DNA of 64,000 nucleotides from Tillus elongatus (Eukaryota; Arthropoda; Insecta; Coleoptera; Cleridae), in assembly GCA_964006375.1 (NCBI GenBank), contig OZ023265.1, positions 7,295,160 through 7,359,159 of the forward strand. Direction: 5' to 3'. Positions 40,985 to 52,939 of the stretch are shown here, piece after piece. Positions within the stretch are counted from its first letter, which is position 1. Every line of letters starts with the position of its first letter. A program made the translations under genes and the position numbers. The notes under the pieces were generated by a model. The model was given only the letters and a program-made list of their open reading frames with translations. It was not told where the DNA came from and searched no databases.

Positions 40985-41915
40985 CTAAACGGACGGATGG
41001 CCTCGTTTGGATGATGCTCGTAGTCTGAGCGACCAAGTGGGGCGGTGACTAATGTCTTATAGCATTCAGGTTTTGTAGTAAGAAAGAGATACAAGGGATT
41101 TGAGCTGTGTGTTGGGATGCGAGGAAAGTAAGTAGGTTGATAAACCATATTGGTTAAAGAATTGTTGACTGCAAAGGCCTCCGCTGCTCTCCCTTGTGGA
41201 TCGGTTTTTGAAGATCCTAACCATTCCTTATTATGGACATTGAAGTCACCAAGAATAGTAACCTCGGAGGAAGGATATTCAGAAATCAGATGGTCGGTTT
41301 TTTCAGAAAGGTGGTTGAAGAGCTGGACAAGGTTGTTGTCAGAAGGTGACCGGTAAATGCAACAGATGAATTAAGTTGTAGCCCTGAGAGAGAGATTTTC
41401 ATCCAAAGTATGGCTTTTCGTCCAGCTTCTAAATTGGGGAGTCTGGTGCAAGCTATATTGCTACCGATGTATGCGCACACGCCTCCATGCAATCTAAAGG
41501 AAGTAAGGAACTTATACCCCGGGAAATTAAAGTAATTAGTGGCTGTTTTGGCACTGATTTGGGTTTCGGCGAGGAAGAGGAGTTGGGGCCTATTAGCCTG
41601 GAGGAAATGTTGGATGGAGTTCAGGTTAGAATTTAGGCCACATATATTCGAGAAGGATATGTTAAATCTTGATGCCGGAGCCCCCTGCACACCCCTTTCC
41701 CGGAGATCCGAATGGAGGGGTATTTGATCTCCGGAATCTTTTGTACAAGGAGGAGCGGTCATCATTTTTGCTTATAAGGGAAACCGACTCATACACCAGA
41801 ACCAGAAAGTCCGTTGGGACGTCACCGGTCCCTTAATGTAAGGGATGGTACCTCCTCGGGCGTGAAAAAATCCTTTACTATCACGTAAAGGAAAATTCCA
41901 CTACCACTTACCATA
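40985..41915 (-). mobile_element. LINE family 1, copy 6 (endonuclease part only)
   Basis: Minus frames 41765-41286 and 41148-40861 carry FSNICGLNSNLNSIQHFLQ, LLFLAETQISAKT, NLEAGRKAILWMKISL and APLGRSDYEHH. The endonuclease is cut at the SDH motif (SDY), after which unrelated sequence follows. A 5' UTR-like part extends to about 41915. This copy retains the 5' end and lacks the 3' half, unlike the others. Confidence 0.8.
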
Positions 41916-42347
41916 TTGGAAGTATACCACACCAGCCAACTATTAAAGAGCTAACCAGCTCTAGAACTTGCGCAGATGATGATAATTCGATATTTTTTGA
42001 TTTTTAAATTATTTTTGTGCCCACTACATATGTTTTTGGGTACTTTTATGCATGTAATAATGTTTCATATATGAATAACTATTAGGTAAATGTTAAATTC
42101 ATTTAATGGAAAACACATGCAAATTGTTTATTATACAAACTACAAAATCTCTAATAATCTAGAATGAGTCAAATCGCGAGTATCAACTAAACTAAACTAC
42201 TATCGTATAACCATTTAAACTACTGAAAACAACCACAGAAATAAACAACTATATAAACTAGTACAATCTATTATTACCTGTCAAACACATAGAGAAGGTC
42301 ATTGTCTATGTGCATAAAACTACAACAGTCTTTCAAACTAATATAAA

Positions 42348-42351
<4 letters not shown>
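41916..42351. other. No gene recognised
   Basis: AT-rich sequence without supported features. Confidence 0.4.

Positions 42352-42393
<42 letters not shown>
42352..42393. repeat. (TA)n microsatellite
   Basis: A TA run of about 40 bp. No TA-core borders are recognised beside it. Confidence 0.9.
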
Positions 42394-42396
<3 letters not shown>

Positions 42397-42639
42397 CCAT
42401 GCTGTATTTTGGTTTGCAACAAGCTACGGTGCTAAGAGTAAATAAATGACTATAGGAATTAGAAAGTTGAGCCGGTTAATATCGCACTCAAACCACGTAT
42501 GACCAAAAGCATAAAAAAGCTGACTAAAGGCTTTCACCACACAGTTATTGATCTGTGGGATCAGGTCTTTTACAATTAACGTCCAATTAGCATGGTGAAT
42601 TTGCAAACTAATTTACGATTACTAAGTCGTTTGGACGGA

Positions 42640-42860
42640 GCGTACGATAGCAATTTATTTTACGTGCACTGCGAATTCTTGTCTCGTATTTACTTATTCC
42701 CAAAACAGTAGCAACTCGCCTGGAAACGCTCCACTTCTTTTGCGTTAACGATAATACTAAAAGGTATGGTTATCATTGTTGTAGCAGTGGTGTCATCTGC
42801 GTACAAAGTTAAGTGGTAGTGTGGGAGATCATTAACAATAATGTCGAGTTGTCAGTTGTC
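42640..42860 (-). pseudogene. LINE RT fragment around motif C
   Basis: The minus strand reads NDLPHYHLTLYADDTTATTM and then TIPFSIIVN. NDLP and YADDTT are the hallmark of RT motif C in CR1/Jockey-type LINEs. Downstream similarity fades. It directly joins an LTR remnant. Confidence 0.55.
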
Positions 42861-42879
42861 AGTTTCAAATTACGTCGGG

Positions 42880-43238
42880 GTCACCAATATGGATGTTAAT
42901 TGCACTTGTTGATATTACCTGGGATGGTGATATTGAATCCATAAGTAAACACTTGATATACTTTATTATTTCACTAACTGAATTATCTATATGATACATT
43001 TAACTATAATACAATTACAACAGTACACGAGTACATAACGGATAACTGACCGAGCGTGGAGGACGTGTGTTCACTGTAGCGGTTGGTAGAGAAGAGAGAG
43101 ATCGCTCTGGTGTTTTTTCGTTGCTGTCGATCTTGACAGCTGGCTGTCGCAGAACGTAACGTAACGTTTAACTGTCAAGAGTATTTATGCAGAAACACAG
43201 AGTAGTGTTGACGGAAACACTGCGGTCGGAACCACCGC

Positions 43239-43243
<5 letters not shown>
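42880..43243 (-). mobile_element. LTR remnant with primer-binding-site-like end
   Basis: On the minus strand a segment starts TGTGGCGGTGGTTCCG and contains a TATA-like cataaatactc and an aataaa polyadenylation signal. It ends near caattaaca, followed by attggtgaccccgacg, which resembles the junction of LTR and primer binding site in several insect LTR retrotransposons. The internal region stops about 20 bp later. I infer a nearly solitary LTR of ~350 bp. No gag or pol follows. Confidence 0.45.
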
Positions 43244-43316
<73 letters not shown>

Positions 43317-43318
43317 AT
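43242..43318. repeat. Compound microsatellite (TA)n(GA)n(G)n
   Basis: About 40 bp of TA, then about 28 bp of GA, then a G run of about 9. It lies at the outer end of the LTR remnant. Confidence 0.9.
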
Positions 43319-44189
43319 AGGCTATTAGGCTGTTGAGCGTCTTATAGCATCTGAGAAGAGTCTATTTTAGAGCGGGTTTTGAGATTGCTGCGACGTTCTA
43401 CCGATGTGTAAATTTTAAAAAATGCGTTATTCGAGCAGAGTCCTCATCGGAATATTTTGCAATAAGAGATGCATACCTTTACGGCCAGGGGATGAATTAA
43501 TATCGAGAGTCTTCATTTCAAATAAAACCTGTTCTTGACTTCTCTAAGTTATCCCAAATGATAGGATTTTCTGCCGACCTCGAAAACTGTAGAAACTAAC
43601 TAACAGGGTGGGTAAAGATAAGAACTGCATAGTAGATATGTCAATAATCTCTTCAGTGTCAGCACAAATTTAAACGTTACTTTAAGGGAATGAAAACAAC
43701 AACGAGTTCTGGTTCACGACGTCCACGAAGGCCTGATGTCAAACTATTTGAAAAGTTTTAATACAGTTCGAGATAAGCGCAAGATCTAGACTTCGAGTAT
43801 CTTTGCCACAGAGTTTATGTCCTTGTGCAGGTTGCATCTAAGCCACTAAACCACCATATGGTGGCTGTGTATCACTCTGCATACAGGGGCATGAGCATTA
43901 GCAATTACCATATATGGTATTTATATTTCTAGATCAATAAAGAGGCAAAATTCCTCAAACAGAGCGGCACTTCTCATCGCAAGTCAAATATTTTCTCTTT
44001 GCGTGTGAACTAGATAAACACTCATAAAGCTGTCCGTTTAGGGTAATAAAGGAAGTTCAATAACCCAGTCCAGTCAATAAAGACATTACAAAAAAGAGGC
44101 GCCTTCGACCAAAAGCTACCTTTCGGTTGCGTTCGTCTACCTAATAATCAATCTAAATACAGGTTGAAGCAAAAAACTAGTTTAGAATA
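43319..44189. other. No gene recognised
   Basis: Mixed non-coding sequence. No frame is long enough or recognisable. Confidence 0.4.
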
Positions 44190-44290
44190 TTTCTCCTCTG
44201 ATGAAGCTAACGTTGTTAGCGAAACTATTGTTAGGTCTTTAAAAAGATGTAATGTAGTGATTTGGTTTTCTCCAAGTGTTACTTGTCTAA
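44190..44290 (+). ncRNA. Hammerhead-like motif, intact core (44195-44235)
   Basis: CCT-CTGATGA, one unpaired A, a perfect 6-bp stem GCTAAC/GTTAGC with a GTT loop, GAAAC, tetraloop TATT, GTT (H17 = U), AGG. All core bases are intact. Stem II differs from the 9041 copy by paired changes at two positions (C-G for T-A, A-T for G-C). The tail (gtagtgatttggttttctcc) is shared with 9095 and, inverted, with 52640. Confidence 0.5.
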
Positions 44291-44374
44291 TTACAAAATT
44301 AACAAACTGTTTTAAAATCATTTTAATAAAGACGCGAACCTATGTTGTTTACAATATTTAGTTCATTCTTCTTC

Positions 44375-44509
44375 TCACATTTTAGTGAATTGTCTTTAAA
44401 AAATTCACTGATGAGGGAATCGCGTAATAAATTTTGAAAAAATTTCTTCAAATGAGCACGAACTAGGCCCCCTTGAACCTATATCCAGGGTCAGTTTCAA
44501 TTTGAATGT

Positions 44510-44589
<80 letters not shown>

Positions 44590-44590
44590 T
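44375..44590 (-). repeat. TA-core element right half and (TA)n
   Basis: The hairpin ttagtgaattgtcttt/aaattcactga is followed by gcacgaactaggccccc, tatccagggtcagtttcaat and (TA)n at 44513-44587. The left half is replaced by repeat C. Confidence 0.7.
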
Positions 44591-45040
44591 GTTCCACGAC
44601 GAACGCCCGCAATCGATTTCTCGGAAACTAGACTACGCTCGTATCCCACGTAGAAGGTTACGCCATCGAATCCAGTGGATGAATGTATCTTTTTTTCAGT
44701 GTTTTATTTTCACATTTGGAGAAACAATAGTGCACATATTTCATACGTTTTAAACAAGATCTCATTTTTGTTTAAAGCGCCTAAATAAATTTGTCACCTT
44801 TAAGTCTGAAATTATAATTTTGTTATTGTTGTAAATGTTATTGAAAAAACCGGTTTTATTAGGTTGATTAAAACGAAATTTAGTTCTTTACCTTCATAGA
44901 GAATTGAGTTTTAGGCATTTTTCTCAAAAGAAGTTAAAACGCAAGATTTTTTTGATACTAGAGAGATATCGATGGTAACACTTTCGAAAGAATTATTCAA
45001 ATACTGATTATCCAAATCTTCTACAATATTTAAATAACTT
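44591..45040 (+). repeat. Repeat C, third (partial) copy
   Basis: The sequence runs through gaaggttacgccatcgaatcc (box B-like), atttggagaaacaatagtgc and ttaggttgattaaaacgaaat to gagagatatcgatggtaaca. It is the reverse complement of parts of 47735-48420 and 52940-53600. It shows that the tRNA-like head is at the 5' side of this repeat on this strand. Confidence 0.65.
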
Positions 45041-45189
45041 TCTACAAAAGTTAATACATAATTTAAAATTGGGAAATAATTTACAGTGTATTACTAATAA
45101 CTTACCATTCAAGTTTTTTCATAAAAATGGAGTTTCACTATTATATCATCTTTCACATCACAAAGAACGTGAAATTGTCAGGTGCTTTG
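45041..45189. other. Unrecognised spacer
   Basis: A short stretch between repeat C and LINE copy 7. Nothing is seen in it. Confidence 0.35.
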
Positions 45190-46130
45190 AAAATTTCGCG
45201 TTCTTACTTCTGGACTTGAAGGTTTGGAGGTTCGGAGAAGAAGGAAAAACATGCGCCCGCAAGGAATTCCACAACTTGGAAGTCCTCGGGAGGAAAGAGC
45301 AGGCATAAATAGTTGTTCTATGTCTGGTGACACGGACAGTAAAAGGGTGCATTCGCTCTGTTCCCCTGGTAGATCTGTTGGGGGCAGCAGGTAGAGGAAC
45401 TATTGAAGAAAGCTCCTCTGAGCAGTGCCCGTGCAGATATCCATAAAAGAGAGAGAGGTCACCAACGGCACGTCGGTGGGCAAAGGATGGCAGCCTTTGG
45501 GTGAGCGTACGGTCACCAATGAGACGTATAGCTCTCTTTTGAATGGAGTCCAGAATAGCGAGTGTAGAAGCGGCAGCAGCACCCCAGATGTGGTAGCAGT
45601 ATTCGAGGCTTGGCCTTATTTGTGAAGTATATAAGGTATAAAGATTAGCTGGTGAAAAGTATTTGCGAGCCCGGAAGAGGAAACAAAATTTCTTAACAGC
45701 CGCTTCTGCAATTGATGTGACATATTGGTGCCAATTGAGATTTCGATCCACAGAAATGCCAACAAGTGAAAAGGACTCATTACTTTGAATAACTTGGTTA
45801 TTCATTTTGATGGGTCTAGGGCTGGTGTATCTTTTATGAGAAAGAAAGAAAGACTGAGATTTGGTGGGGTTGAATTGTACAAGATTTCTACTTCCCCAGT
45901 CTAATATTTTGTGGAGATCCATGGAGACAGAACCCTCCATGAGTCTGCGATCGTCATCTAATTTGGCCAAAGAGACAGGCTTAGAATATTGTATATTTGA
46001 GTGGAGAGTGCTGTCGTCCGCGTAACTGTGAATTGGGTGGTTGGATGTGCTAGAGAGGAGGTCATTGATGTGGAGAAGAAGCAAAGTAGGGGCTAAAGTT
46101 GAACTTTAAGAAACTCCGGCATTAATTGGA
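45190..46130 (-). mobile_element. LINE family 1, copy 7 (3' part, long open frame)
   Basis: The minus frame 46084-45158 (308 codons) is open. It starts inside RT motif B (LLLHINDLLSSTSN), with motif C HSYADDSTLHSN intact, followed by the full C-terminal domain (LEYCYHIWGAAAASTLAILD, IQKRAIRLIGDRTL, FLPRTSKLWNSLR). The 5' side is cut exactly where (TA)n begins (46134), at the codons for NAGV. The 3' end differs from the other copies near 45190, where gaaatttcgcg replaces the usual end. Confidence 0.8.
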
Positions 46131-46143
46131 TATAGTATATATA

Positions 46144-46235
<92 letters not shown>

Positions 46236-46350
46236 TTAAACGGTCCTTGGATATGACTTTAAGGGCCCCTAATTCGCGTTCATTTGGAAATAATTTCTCT
46301 CTATTACTGAATGTCTTAGTGAAAATTTACTGAAGACGCTGGCTTCTAAA
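46131..46350 (+). repeat. (TA)n and right half of TA-core element
   Basis: (TA)n at 46134-46232 is followed by aaatttaaacggtccttgga, cgcgttcatttgg and attactgaat/agtgaaaattta, a diverged right half. LINE copy 7 lies where the left half should be. Confidence 0.65.
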
Positions 46351-47734
46351 TACTGGGTTCGTTATGCTTGAAAATTCAAAAGATAATGGGACCACCCCTG
46401 ACTCTGTTAACTGTGACAAAATAAATCGTTTCAGCCATTGTGAATACCGCTTAAGTAACGAGGAAGAGCACGTTTTGACTTGACCTCTTTGGCGTGTTTA
46501 CCGAAACACGCAGAAGAAATCATATCGAATCGTGTAGTTCCTCCTCATTTTCGACTTGCTTAAAGGTTCAAATGTCAACAAATCCTCAATCTAAGATTTT
46601 ATTTAAATGGCAGAGAGTTGCAAACGTTTCTAACAAGTTGCTCAACTAAACTTGCAATCACAGTAAGATACGTTTACCATTCTTAAGAAAAAATTGTTCT
46701 CTATGCCCATTATCTGTTGTTCTAAATGAACTGAAACATTTGCTTATATGATGGCTTCCCTGATCTAACCCCTTGAACTCCACCTCTGTCCGTATTTCAA
46801 AGTTCAAACGCGTATTTTCATTGCGAGAAATGCAATATATAGGAAAGAGAGCATACTAGAGCACTCCTACAGTACGACCATAGTGCAGGATAATTTCCAA
46901 TAATCTTTGTCACGTCTGTATTGGGAAAACATTTTATCTGATGAAAATTGTTTGGTCGTATTTGAAGTTATGGAGCTGGCAATCCAGTTTCACATGGATT
47001 GTGACTGCAAACTAGAATTGCATTTAGAGTTGCGTTATTGCATCTAAAGTTGGTTAGAAACGTTATTGGCACCATTCATATTTATCTAGTTCTACTATTC
47101 AATACTGTTTCAATACTGAATTGTTATTCAATTCTTTGCTTGTTACGTGATTTGCTGTACGAAAGTTTTATATGTCCATTCTTTTAACGGGTGTTTCAGA
47201 ACATATTGACTGGCGAAATATGGCTTAAACGATCAAACTTTGTTTATTTGGTATTGCAATTACAGAGATTCGTTGATGTCATCCAAAATCTGCGAACAAC
47301 AAAAGGGGCTTCGATTCTTGTTTCAGAGTAACAATCTGTTGACACCAGATGTGCTTCTCAAACCATTTAAGGCACAAGTACGTCAAAACTCCCTTAAAAA
47401 CCATACTGTGACTCTAAGGTGGAAATTTTTTCATGTTTTATAACTTATATCGCCAAAATGACGGCCTAATGTTATTCTCTCCTTTATAAGAGAAAGACAA
47501 TCGCCCTTTGCTCTCTTATTGATATTTCAAGTGACATTGCTCACTAGAGATTGCTTCATAAGTTTTTCGACTCGTTCCCTTAAGTCAAAAACACAATCTA
47601 GGCAAAAAGCACGTATCTTAATTGCCAAATTACCCAAGCTCGTAGTTGAAGCTTTGTTTGACAATAATACAAGTAAAAATGAGTAAAGAAAAGCAAACAA
47701 ACATTTCGGGACGCAGCAAGTGCATTTTAGTAGC
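46351..47734. other. No gene recognised
   Basis: Short frames (47240-47443 + and 47527-47757 -) show no known domain. A fragment of the TA-core block (gggacgcagcaagtgcattt) occurs at about 47708. Confidence 0.4.
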
Positions 47735-48640
47735 GAATTTTTATAAGAATTGTACACTATTATTATACGGCGTATTAGTAAAGTTAATACTTTGAACTTA
47801 CACAGACCTTGAAGATCGATTTAAGAGGTCCTAGTACGTGCACATTTGAAGAATTCTTTCAAAAGTGTTACCATCAATATCTCTCTATTATAAAAAAAAA
47901 TCTCGCGTTCTAACTCCTTTTGAGAGAAATGACCAAAACTCAATTTTCTATGAAGCTAAAGAATTAAATTTTGCTATATCTGTAGATAAGTCTAAGTCTC
48001 TGTAAAAGAAACTTGTATTACAAACTTTATTAAAGTTATACAGAAGATTTCCAGAAGGAAACTTAATTCATATATAGAAAAGTAAAGTATCTGTCAAATT
48101 ATAAACGTAGCAGTTATTTTTCCTTATTAATCGCCAGTATGATTTCGTTTTAGTCAACCTAATCAAACCGGTTTTTTCAATAACAAAATTATAATTTCAG
48201 ACTCAAAGCTGACAAACTTATTTAGGCATTTTAAACAAAAATGAGATTGTGTTCAAAACTTATGAAATCTGTGCACAATTGTTTCTCCAAGTGTCAAAAT
48301 AAAACATAAAAAAACATACATTCATCGAGCTGGATTAGATCGCGTAACCTTCTGCTTAGGAGGCAAGCGTGATATCCCCTACGCCATCTAGGCACAGGTC
48401 AACAAACGTTTTATTTGCGTGATTCTTTAGATCAGCTTCATGTGCGGGATATTATATTCAAAGTATACGTAACAATTAATTACATAATTAGTAGAATTAC
48501 CATTGAAACACATCCCACGTCTGTTTCGGTCTTATATGACATCTTATGTTTAAGTTTAAAGATAAAAGAAACAATTTTGGAATCATTTTTATAGAGACTT
48601 GGCTGATTGTGTTTACATTTCTGCTATATTATACGACAGC

Positions 48641-48687
<47 letters not shown>

Positions 48688-49242
48688 TGTGCTAAAACTG
48701 TATATGGGGACGTTAATAAAGCTACAAATATAGTGCATTTTCATAATTAATCGAATCCCTCAGTTAAATAACAATCACTTGGCAAATTTTTAATTTCATG
48801 TCGTCTGTCATTTTCCATATTTGCGGCCGAGATTTCACGATTGTTGGCTCGGGCAGTATGTTTTATGCCCGGTATATATTTAGTTTGGTTACCGTTGATG
48901 TATGGTTTATAACTGTTGTATGAAGCAATCTACGCGTGGCAGTTAACTACTCTGCCTGTCAGGCATTGGACTTTGACTACTAAGTCGTTTCAACGCATGT
49001 CTTTGATTTGGAAAACACTCTAAATATTGTGTACCAAATTACTTAAAATTCACAAAATAGGTTTATTTGCACTATTTTTAGCCACATGTAAAGTCTCATT
49101 CTAGTTACTCTGATACTTACAAAAATATAACGTTTTCAAAAAGTTTTTCCCGATTACCCATCGGGAAAAATTTGAACATGAAGCCTGATTAACGAACTCT
49201 GGTTTGAAATCGGTTTTGTATTTTTTGAGTTATCGCTTGGAT

Positions 49243-49336
<94 letters not shown>

Positions 49337-49420
49337 ATTTTTTGCTAAAGCTTTACATCGTGACCTCTCTATAAGCGAGTTTTTCTTAATGAAAATTCGC
49401 TAAAATATAAACTTCTACAA
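47735..49420 (-). repeat. Repeat C, copy 1, with tRNA-like head and TA-core borders
   Basis: This block parallels 52940-54600 in the same orientation with many substitutions. On the minus strand at about 48400-48320 it has a tRNA-like head: gatggcgtaggggat (box A-like), then tgcctcctaagcag (the CCT-type anticodon region of tRNA-Arg), then ggttacgcgatctaatcc (box B-like). (TA)n lies at 48642-48685. A left TA-core border (tttttgagttatcgcttgg) with (AC)n(TA)n is at 49225-49335, and the hairpin gcgag.../aattcgcta follows. Confidence 0.6.
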
Positions 49421-49471
49421 GCACATAATGCTGTGTTTTGACGAGTACATTTCACCACAATCATTTATTAG

Positions 49472-49512
49472 AACTGACGATCGTTTCACTAACAAAGTTA
49501 GCTTCATTAGAA
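49472..49512 (-). ncRNA. Decayed hammerhead-like motif
   Basis: Minus strand: CTAATGA (G5 to A), spacer A, stem GCTAAC/GTTAGT with a TTT loop, GAAAC-GATC-GTC-AG. The fold is kept, but the core Gly is lost, as in the PLE family 2 motif. Confidence 0.4.
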
Positions 49513-49749
49513 GATAAAATTAGTTGCTTTTTCGTTTGAATAATAATACTACACTACAAAACACTCAAAGAGTCATTCGCGAAAATGTGTCCTCTTTTAA
49601 CTTTGATGTAACATTCGATTACTGCGAACAAATTGAACGCTGTTGACAGCGTTTGCAAGTACAATCCCGTCACTATTATCCCGTTGTTGTGTAAAACATC
49701 AGGTAATTCACATAAATTTTATACAGGGTGTTGAATAAAAGATTGAACA

Positions 49750-50100
49750 TCTCCTTGATTTTTGTTCCTTTAACGTCCGTTTATTTCTGTGACCACCGCC
49801 AATCACCGACGCCAGGTAGCAGTTTCACCTCACTATCCTTGAAAGTTTGCCGAGATCCTGCCTTATTGTAAGTAGGGTAGGGATATTTAACGTGCCCAAC
49901 ATCGCACAGACACGGGACCGACGTCTTTGACCCCCCCCCCCCCCTTCGAAGAGCGGAATTCAAGTTACTCGAATACAATGACACATTGATGTTAATTGTA
50001 CAGTATGTACTGGGAAAATGAAAGGGAAACCCTGGGAATCGAACCCGGTGCCCCTCGATTCAGAGGTACACGTCCATGCCACTGAACCTCCGATATTCTT
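49750..50100 (-). repeat. tRNA-derived SINE (family D), full copy
   Basis: The minus-strand head ggaggttcagtggcatggac is followed by gggttcgattcccagg (a strong box B), then the body with gtgttgggcacgttaaat... rendered here as short blocks (cgtgtctgtgcgatg, cacgttaaatatcc). It ends ggacgttaaaggaac near 49765. A C/G homopolymer of about 14 bases lies in the middle (49928-49941). Confidence 0.7.
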
Positions 50101-50134
50101 TGAATTTCAACTAAAAACATATCAGAGGTTGCAG

Positions 50135-51640
50135 GCCTCTTTGTGTGCCTAGTGTGCCGGGAAAGCTTTATGAAAGATTAATCAAGCAAAGAATAGAAGC
50201 TGAGATAGAAGAAAAGGGCGGGCTCTCACACAGAGAGTACGGGTTTAGAAAGGGCCGTTCCGCGGTACCAGTAAAAGATAATGTGGTGGAATCTGTTAAA
50301 AACACTCATGGCGTACGGTTCGTGGTCATCACACTAGGCGTCAAAGAGCTTTCAACTTAGCTACTTGGAGCAAGATAATAAACGAACTCCATAAGAGAGG
50401 GGTTTCACACTACGTGATAACTCTAGCTGAGAGTTACTTCACTGACAGAAAGATCAAAATATCCAACTCAGCGATAATAGAAATGACAGCAGGTGTTCTA
50501 AAGGGATCAGTGTTGGGACCACTCCTCTGGAATGTGCTGTACGACTCAGTCCTGGCAGTGCCCTTTACAGATGGAGCAGTCAAAGTGACGTATCCTGATG
50601 ATCTCGCACTCAATGGTTGAGAAAGCGGACAACCGAAAGCTTCGGTACAGGGGGAACGAGTCGCTGGAAAAAGTAACTATGTGGATGGTTAACAATAACT
50701 TTGAACTTGCCCCTCAAAAAACAGAGGCAATCATACGGAGAGTACCTCGAAAGAGACAACACATCCACTTTGAGGCATTAGTAACCCAGTTATTCCCAGT
50801 TATACAGATAAGGTACTTGGGGGTATACCTAGATGATAGGCTAGGCATTTGATGAGCATATAAAAAGCACCGTGGAAAAAAACCAAACAAAAATGGGTGC
50901 CCTGACAAGAATATGCCAAAGGTAGGAGGTTCAATCTGGCCAAGGAGAGAGCGAGCTCCTGTGCTGCGTTGTGCTGTCTATTGATCTTTATAACTCGCAA
51001 GTGTGGCACCAGGTTACCAAGATTCGAAGATACCGAGATATGCTCCTGGGTCCCCAAAGCAAAGCCCTGTTGAGAGTGGCGAGCGGATATCGAACAGTAT
51101 CAACCGCTGCCATTCAAGTTATCACGGGAATCCCGCTTGTGTAGGTGAGTCTCTGACTGTATCACATAGAAAATGCTCACGTACCATCTGTAAAAAGAGC
51201 TGAGAGAGAGAGAAGACACTGGAAAATGGCAAGAGATGTGGATTGAGCATAGAGACACCGTAGCTTGGACGAAAACCCTTATACCAGACATCCTGTCATA
51301 TGTGAGGTGTGAACATAGAAAGCTGGTTTACCATCTGACCCAGTCCTTCACAGGCCACGGTGGATTTGGCTATTATAGAAAAAAGATGCAGATAAGTGAA
51401 GAAGAGACGTGCACCTACTGTGGAGACATGTACACCGCAGAACACATATCGTTTATGTGTAATATATGGTCTCAATGGAGACAGCAATTGGAGGCTGAGA
51501 CAAGTGCTGAAATAAATTAAACAAATGCCATACAAATAATGTTAGGAAGCTCGAAAAACTGGAGGAAAATATACAGCTATGTAAGGCAAGTCCTAGAAAA
51601 GAAGAGAGCAGAAGGGCGTAGAACAGAAGAATAGAAAACT
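50135..51640 (+). mobile_element. LINE family 3 (R1/LOA-like), RT to C-terminus
   Basis: Plus-strand remnant in several frames. It shows LYERLIKQRIEAEIEEKGGL, YGFRKGRSA (RT fingers), RGVSHYVITLAESYFTDRKI, and motif B GVLKGSVLGPLLWNVLYDSV (GVLKGS in place of GVPQGS). Motif C is YPDDLAL, where PDD replaces ADD. PQKTEAII and IQIRYLGVYLDD follow, and the C-terminal zinc knuckle is CTYCGDMYTAEHISFMC at 51415-51465. The order and the LLWN motif match R1/LOA-type LINEs. The endonuclease is missing (5' truncation at about 50135). Confidence 0.7.
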
Positions 51641-52182
51641 GACCGCCCGGCATTCACTGAACGTTACCGTTCTGGGTCTGCCATGGCGAGAAAAATAAGG
51701 GGGTAAGGTAGTCGGTAAGAGACCGGCACACCACTTCGCGATAGAACCATAGCAAGTGGCGTCCATGATGGATTTCGCTCATCCTACAAAAACTAAAAAC
51801 ATATTGAAATAAGACATAAGCTAGAAGATGGTGCTTAAATTTTCCGTTTATACTTTTTCTTTACAGTATCTTTTTTACTCCTCAACCGATATTCGTAACG
51901 GAGGGCTCATATTGAAGTCAAAGCTTTAGGCAGAAATACTCAATTAACATAATAGACGCAGAATAAACGCTCAATATACAGCGCTGTATCAAAAGTAATC
52001 CAAATGCTAATTGTTAAAAAAAAATTGACAACCCAATTGACTGAAAATCAAGTAGCTTATGAAAGAAGCATTAATTGTGTTCACTAAAAATTGTTTCTTG
52101 TATGATAGGTTAAAAAATATTTAAATATTATGAAAACTAGTAATATTGTACCTTAAATTAATTTTAATTCCTTTTCTTCCAG
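51641..52182. other. Intron sequence upstream of DH44 exon
   Basis: It ends in a polypyrimidine tract and acceptor (ccttttcttccag, AG at 52181-52182). No upstream DH44 exon is recognised in the window. No promoter is called. Confidence 0.5.
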
Positions 52183-52437
52183 GTCCATATCATGCGTGTA
52201 CCCGTTTACCTAGTGTGCGCGGCTTTGGTTGTAGCAGTGAAAAGCGAAGAGAAGCCCGCTTATTATGGCAAACTAGATGAACCCCAAGAATCGTCACTAC
52301 AGCAAGAACAGGAAAGTCTAAGGTACCTTATACCAAAGCTGGCTGCAAGATACAGGGTAAATAGCGAGTGGGGAACACTCCCAGACCCCAGGTTCTACCT
52401 GTTCCCCGAAATGGACACCAACGAAATCGATAATCAG
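52183..52437 (+). CDS. DH44: DH44 (CRF-like diuretic hormone) precursor, signal-peptide exon
   Basis: Coding exon with acceptor at 52181-52182 (cttttcttccag) and donor GT at 52438 (aatcag/gtaggt). The ATG at 52192 follows nine bases of 5' UTR, so an upstream non-coding exon must exist. It encodes 82 residues ending in phase 0. MRVPVYLVCAALVVAVKS is a typical signal peptide, and the propeptide spacer follows (KPAYYGKLDEPQESS, LRYLIPKLAARYRV, LPDPRFYLFPEMD). The product is secreted by neurosecretory cells. In insects, DH44 acts through a CRF-receptor-like GPCR to raise cAMP and drive fluid secretion in Malpighian tubules. The identification rests on the hormone exon at 61041. The donor-to-acceptor phase matches. 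Confidence 0.85.
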
Positions 52438-52609
52438 GTAGGTAAGGACCAGAAAGCATTTTGTTATTAAAGCGTGATGACGTATGACTTCACACCGCGC
52501 GAATACAGTAATATCTAAATGGTGTACGTATTAAGACCCTGGAGACACCAGTGAAAAAACCAATTAGAACATGTATTTAACTTATTTAACATCTCTAAGT
52601 GAAGATTGG

Positions 52610-52745
52610 AACCTGTGATGAGCACTGATAAGTACACTTGGAGAACCCAAATCACCACAACACATTTTAAAAAGACCTGACGCTTCACTAACAAAGTTAG
52701 CGCCATCAGAGGATGAAAAATTCTAACTACTTTAAAAACTAACAT
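52610..52745 (-). ncRNA. Hammerhead-like repeat copy, core damaged (52676-52712)
   Basis: Minus strand: CTGATGG, stem GCTAAC/GTTAGT, then GAA-GCGTC, with the ACGATC part of GAAACGATCGTC deleted. The flanking sequence is the best preserved of the family: a tagttagaatttttcatcct lead-in, and the tail tgtgttgtggtgatttgggt with ctccaagtgtacttatcagt. The repeat is ~140 bp or more. Confidence 0.45.
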
Positions 52746-52939
52746 CACCTTATATGCCGGATCTTAGGTAAAGAGACCGAACTGAGATGGGAAACTAATC
52801 GCAGGCAAATTCCATCTCTAATAATTTTGGGAAGGTTCAACGATAACTAAATTAACATAATTTCCTTTGGCGGAAATATCTGTATTCTTATGTTATCTTT
52901 AGGACGTCTTGAAACGTGGAAATTTATTTAACAAAGCAT

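Noticed and set aside
48320..48400. Possible functional tRNA-Arg gene
   Set aside because: It lacks a clean acceptor stem, is repeated as part of a larger element, and has diverged arms; a SINE head is more likely.
52438..52470. Extension of the DH44 exon past 52437 to the stop at 52468
   Set aside because: A consensus donor (cag/gtaggt) lies at 52437/52438, and the hormone is encoded only in the downstream exon in matching phase.
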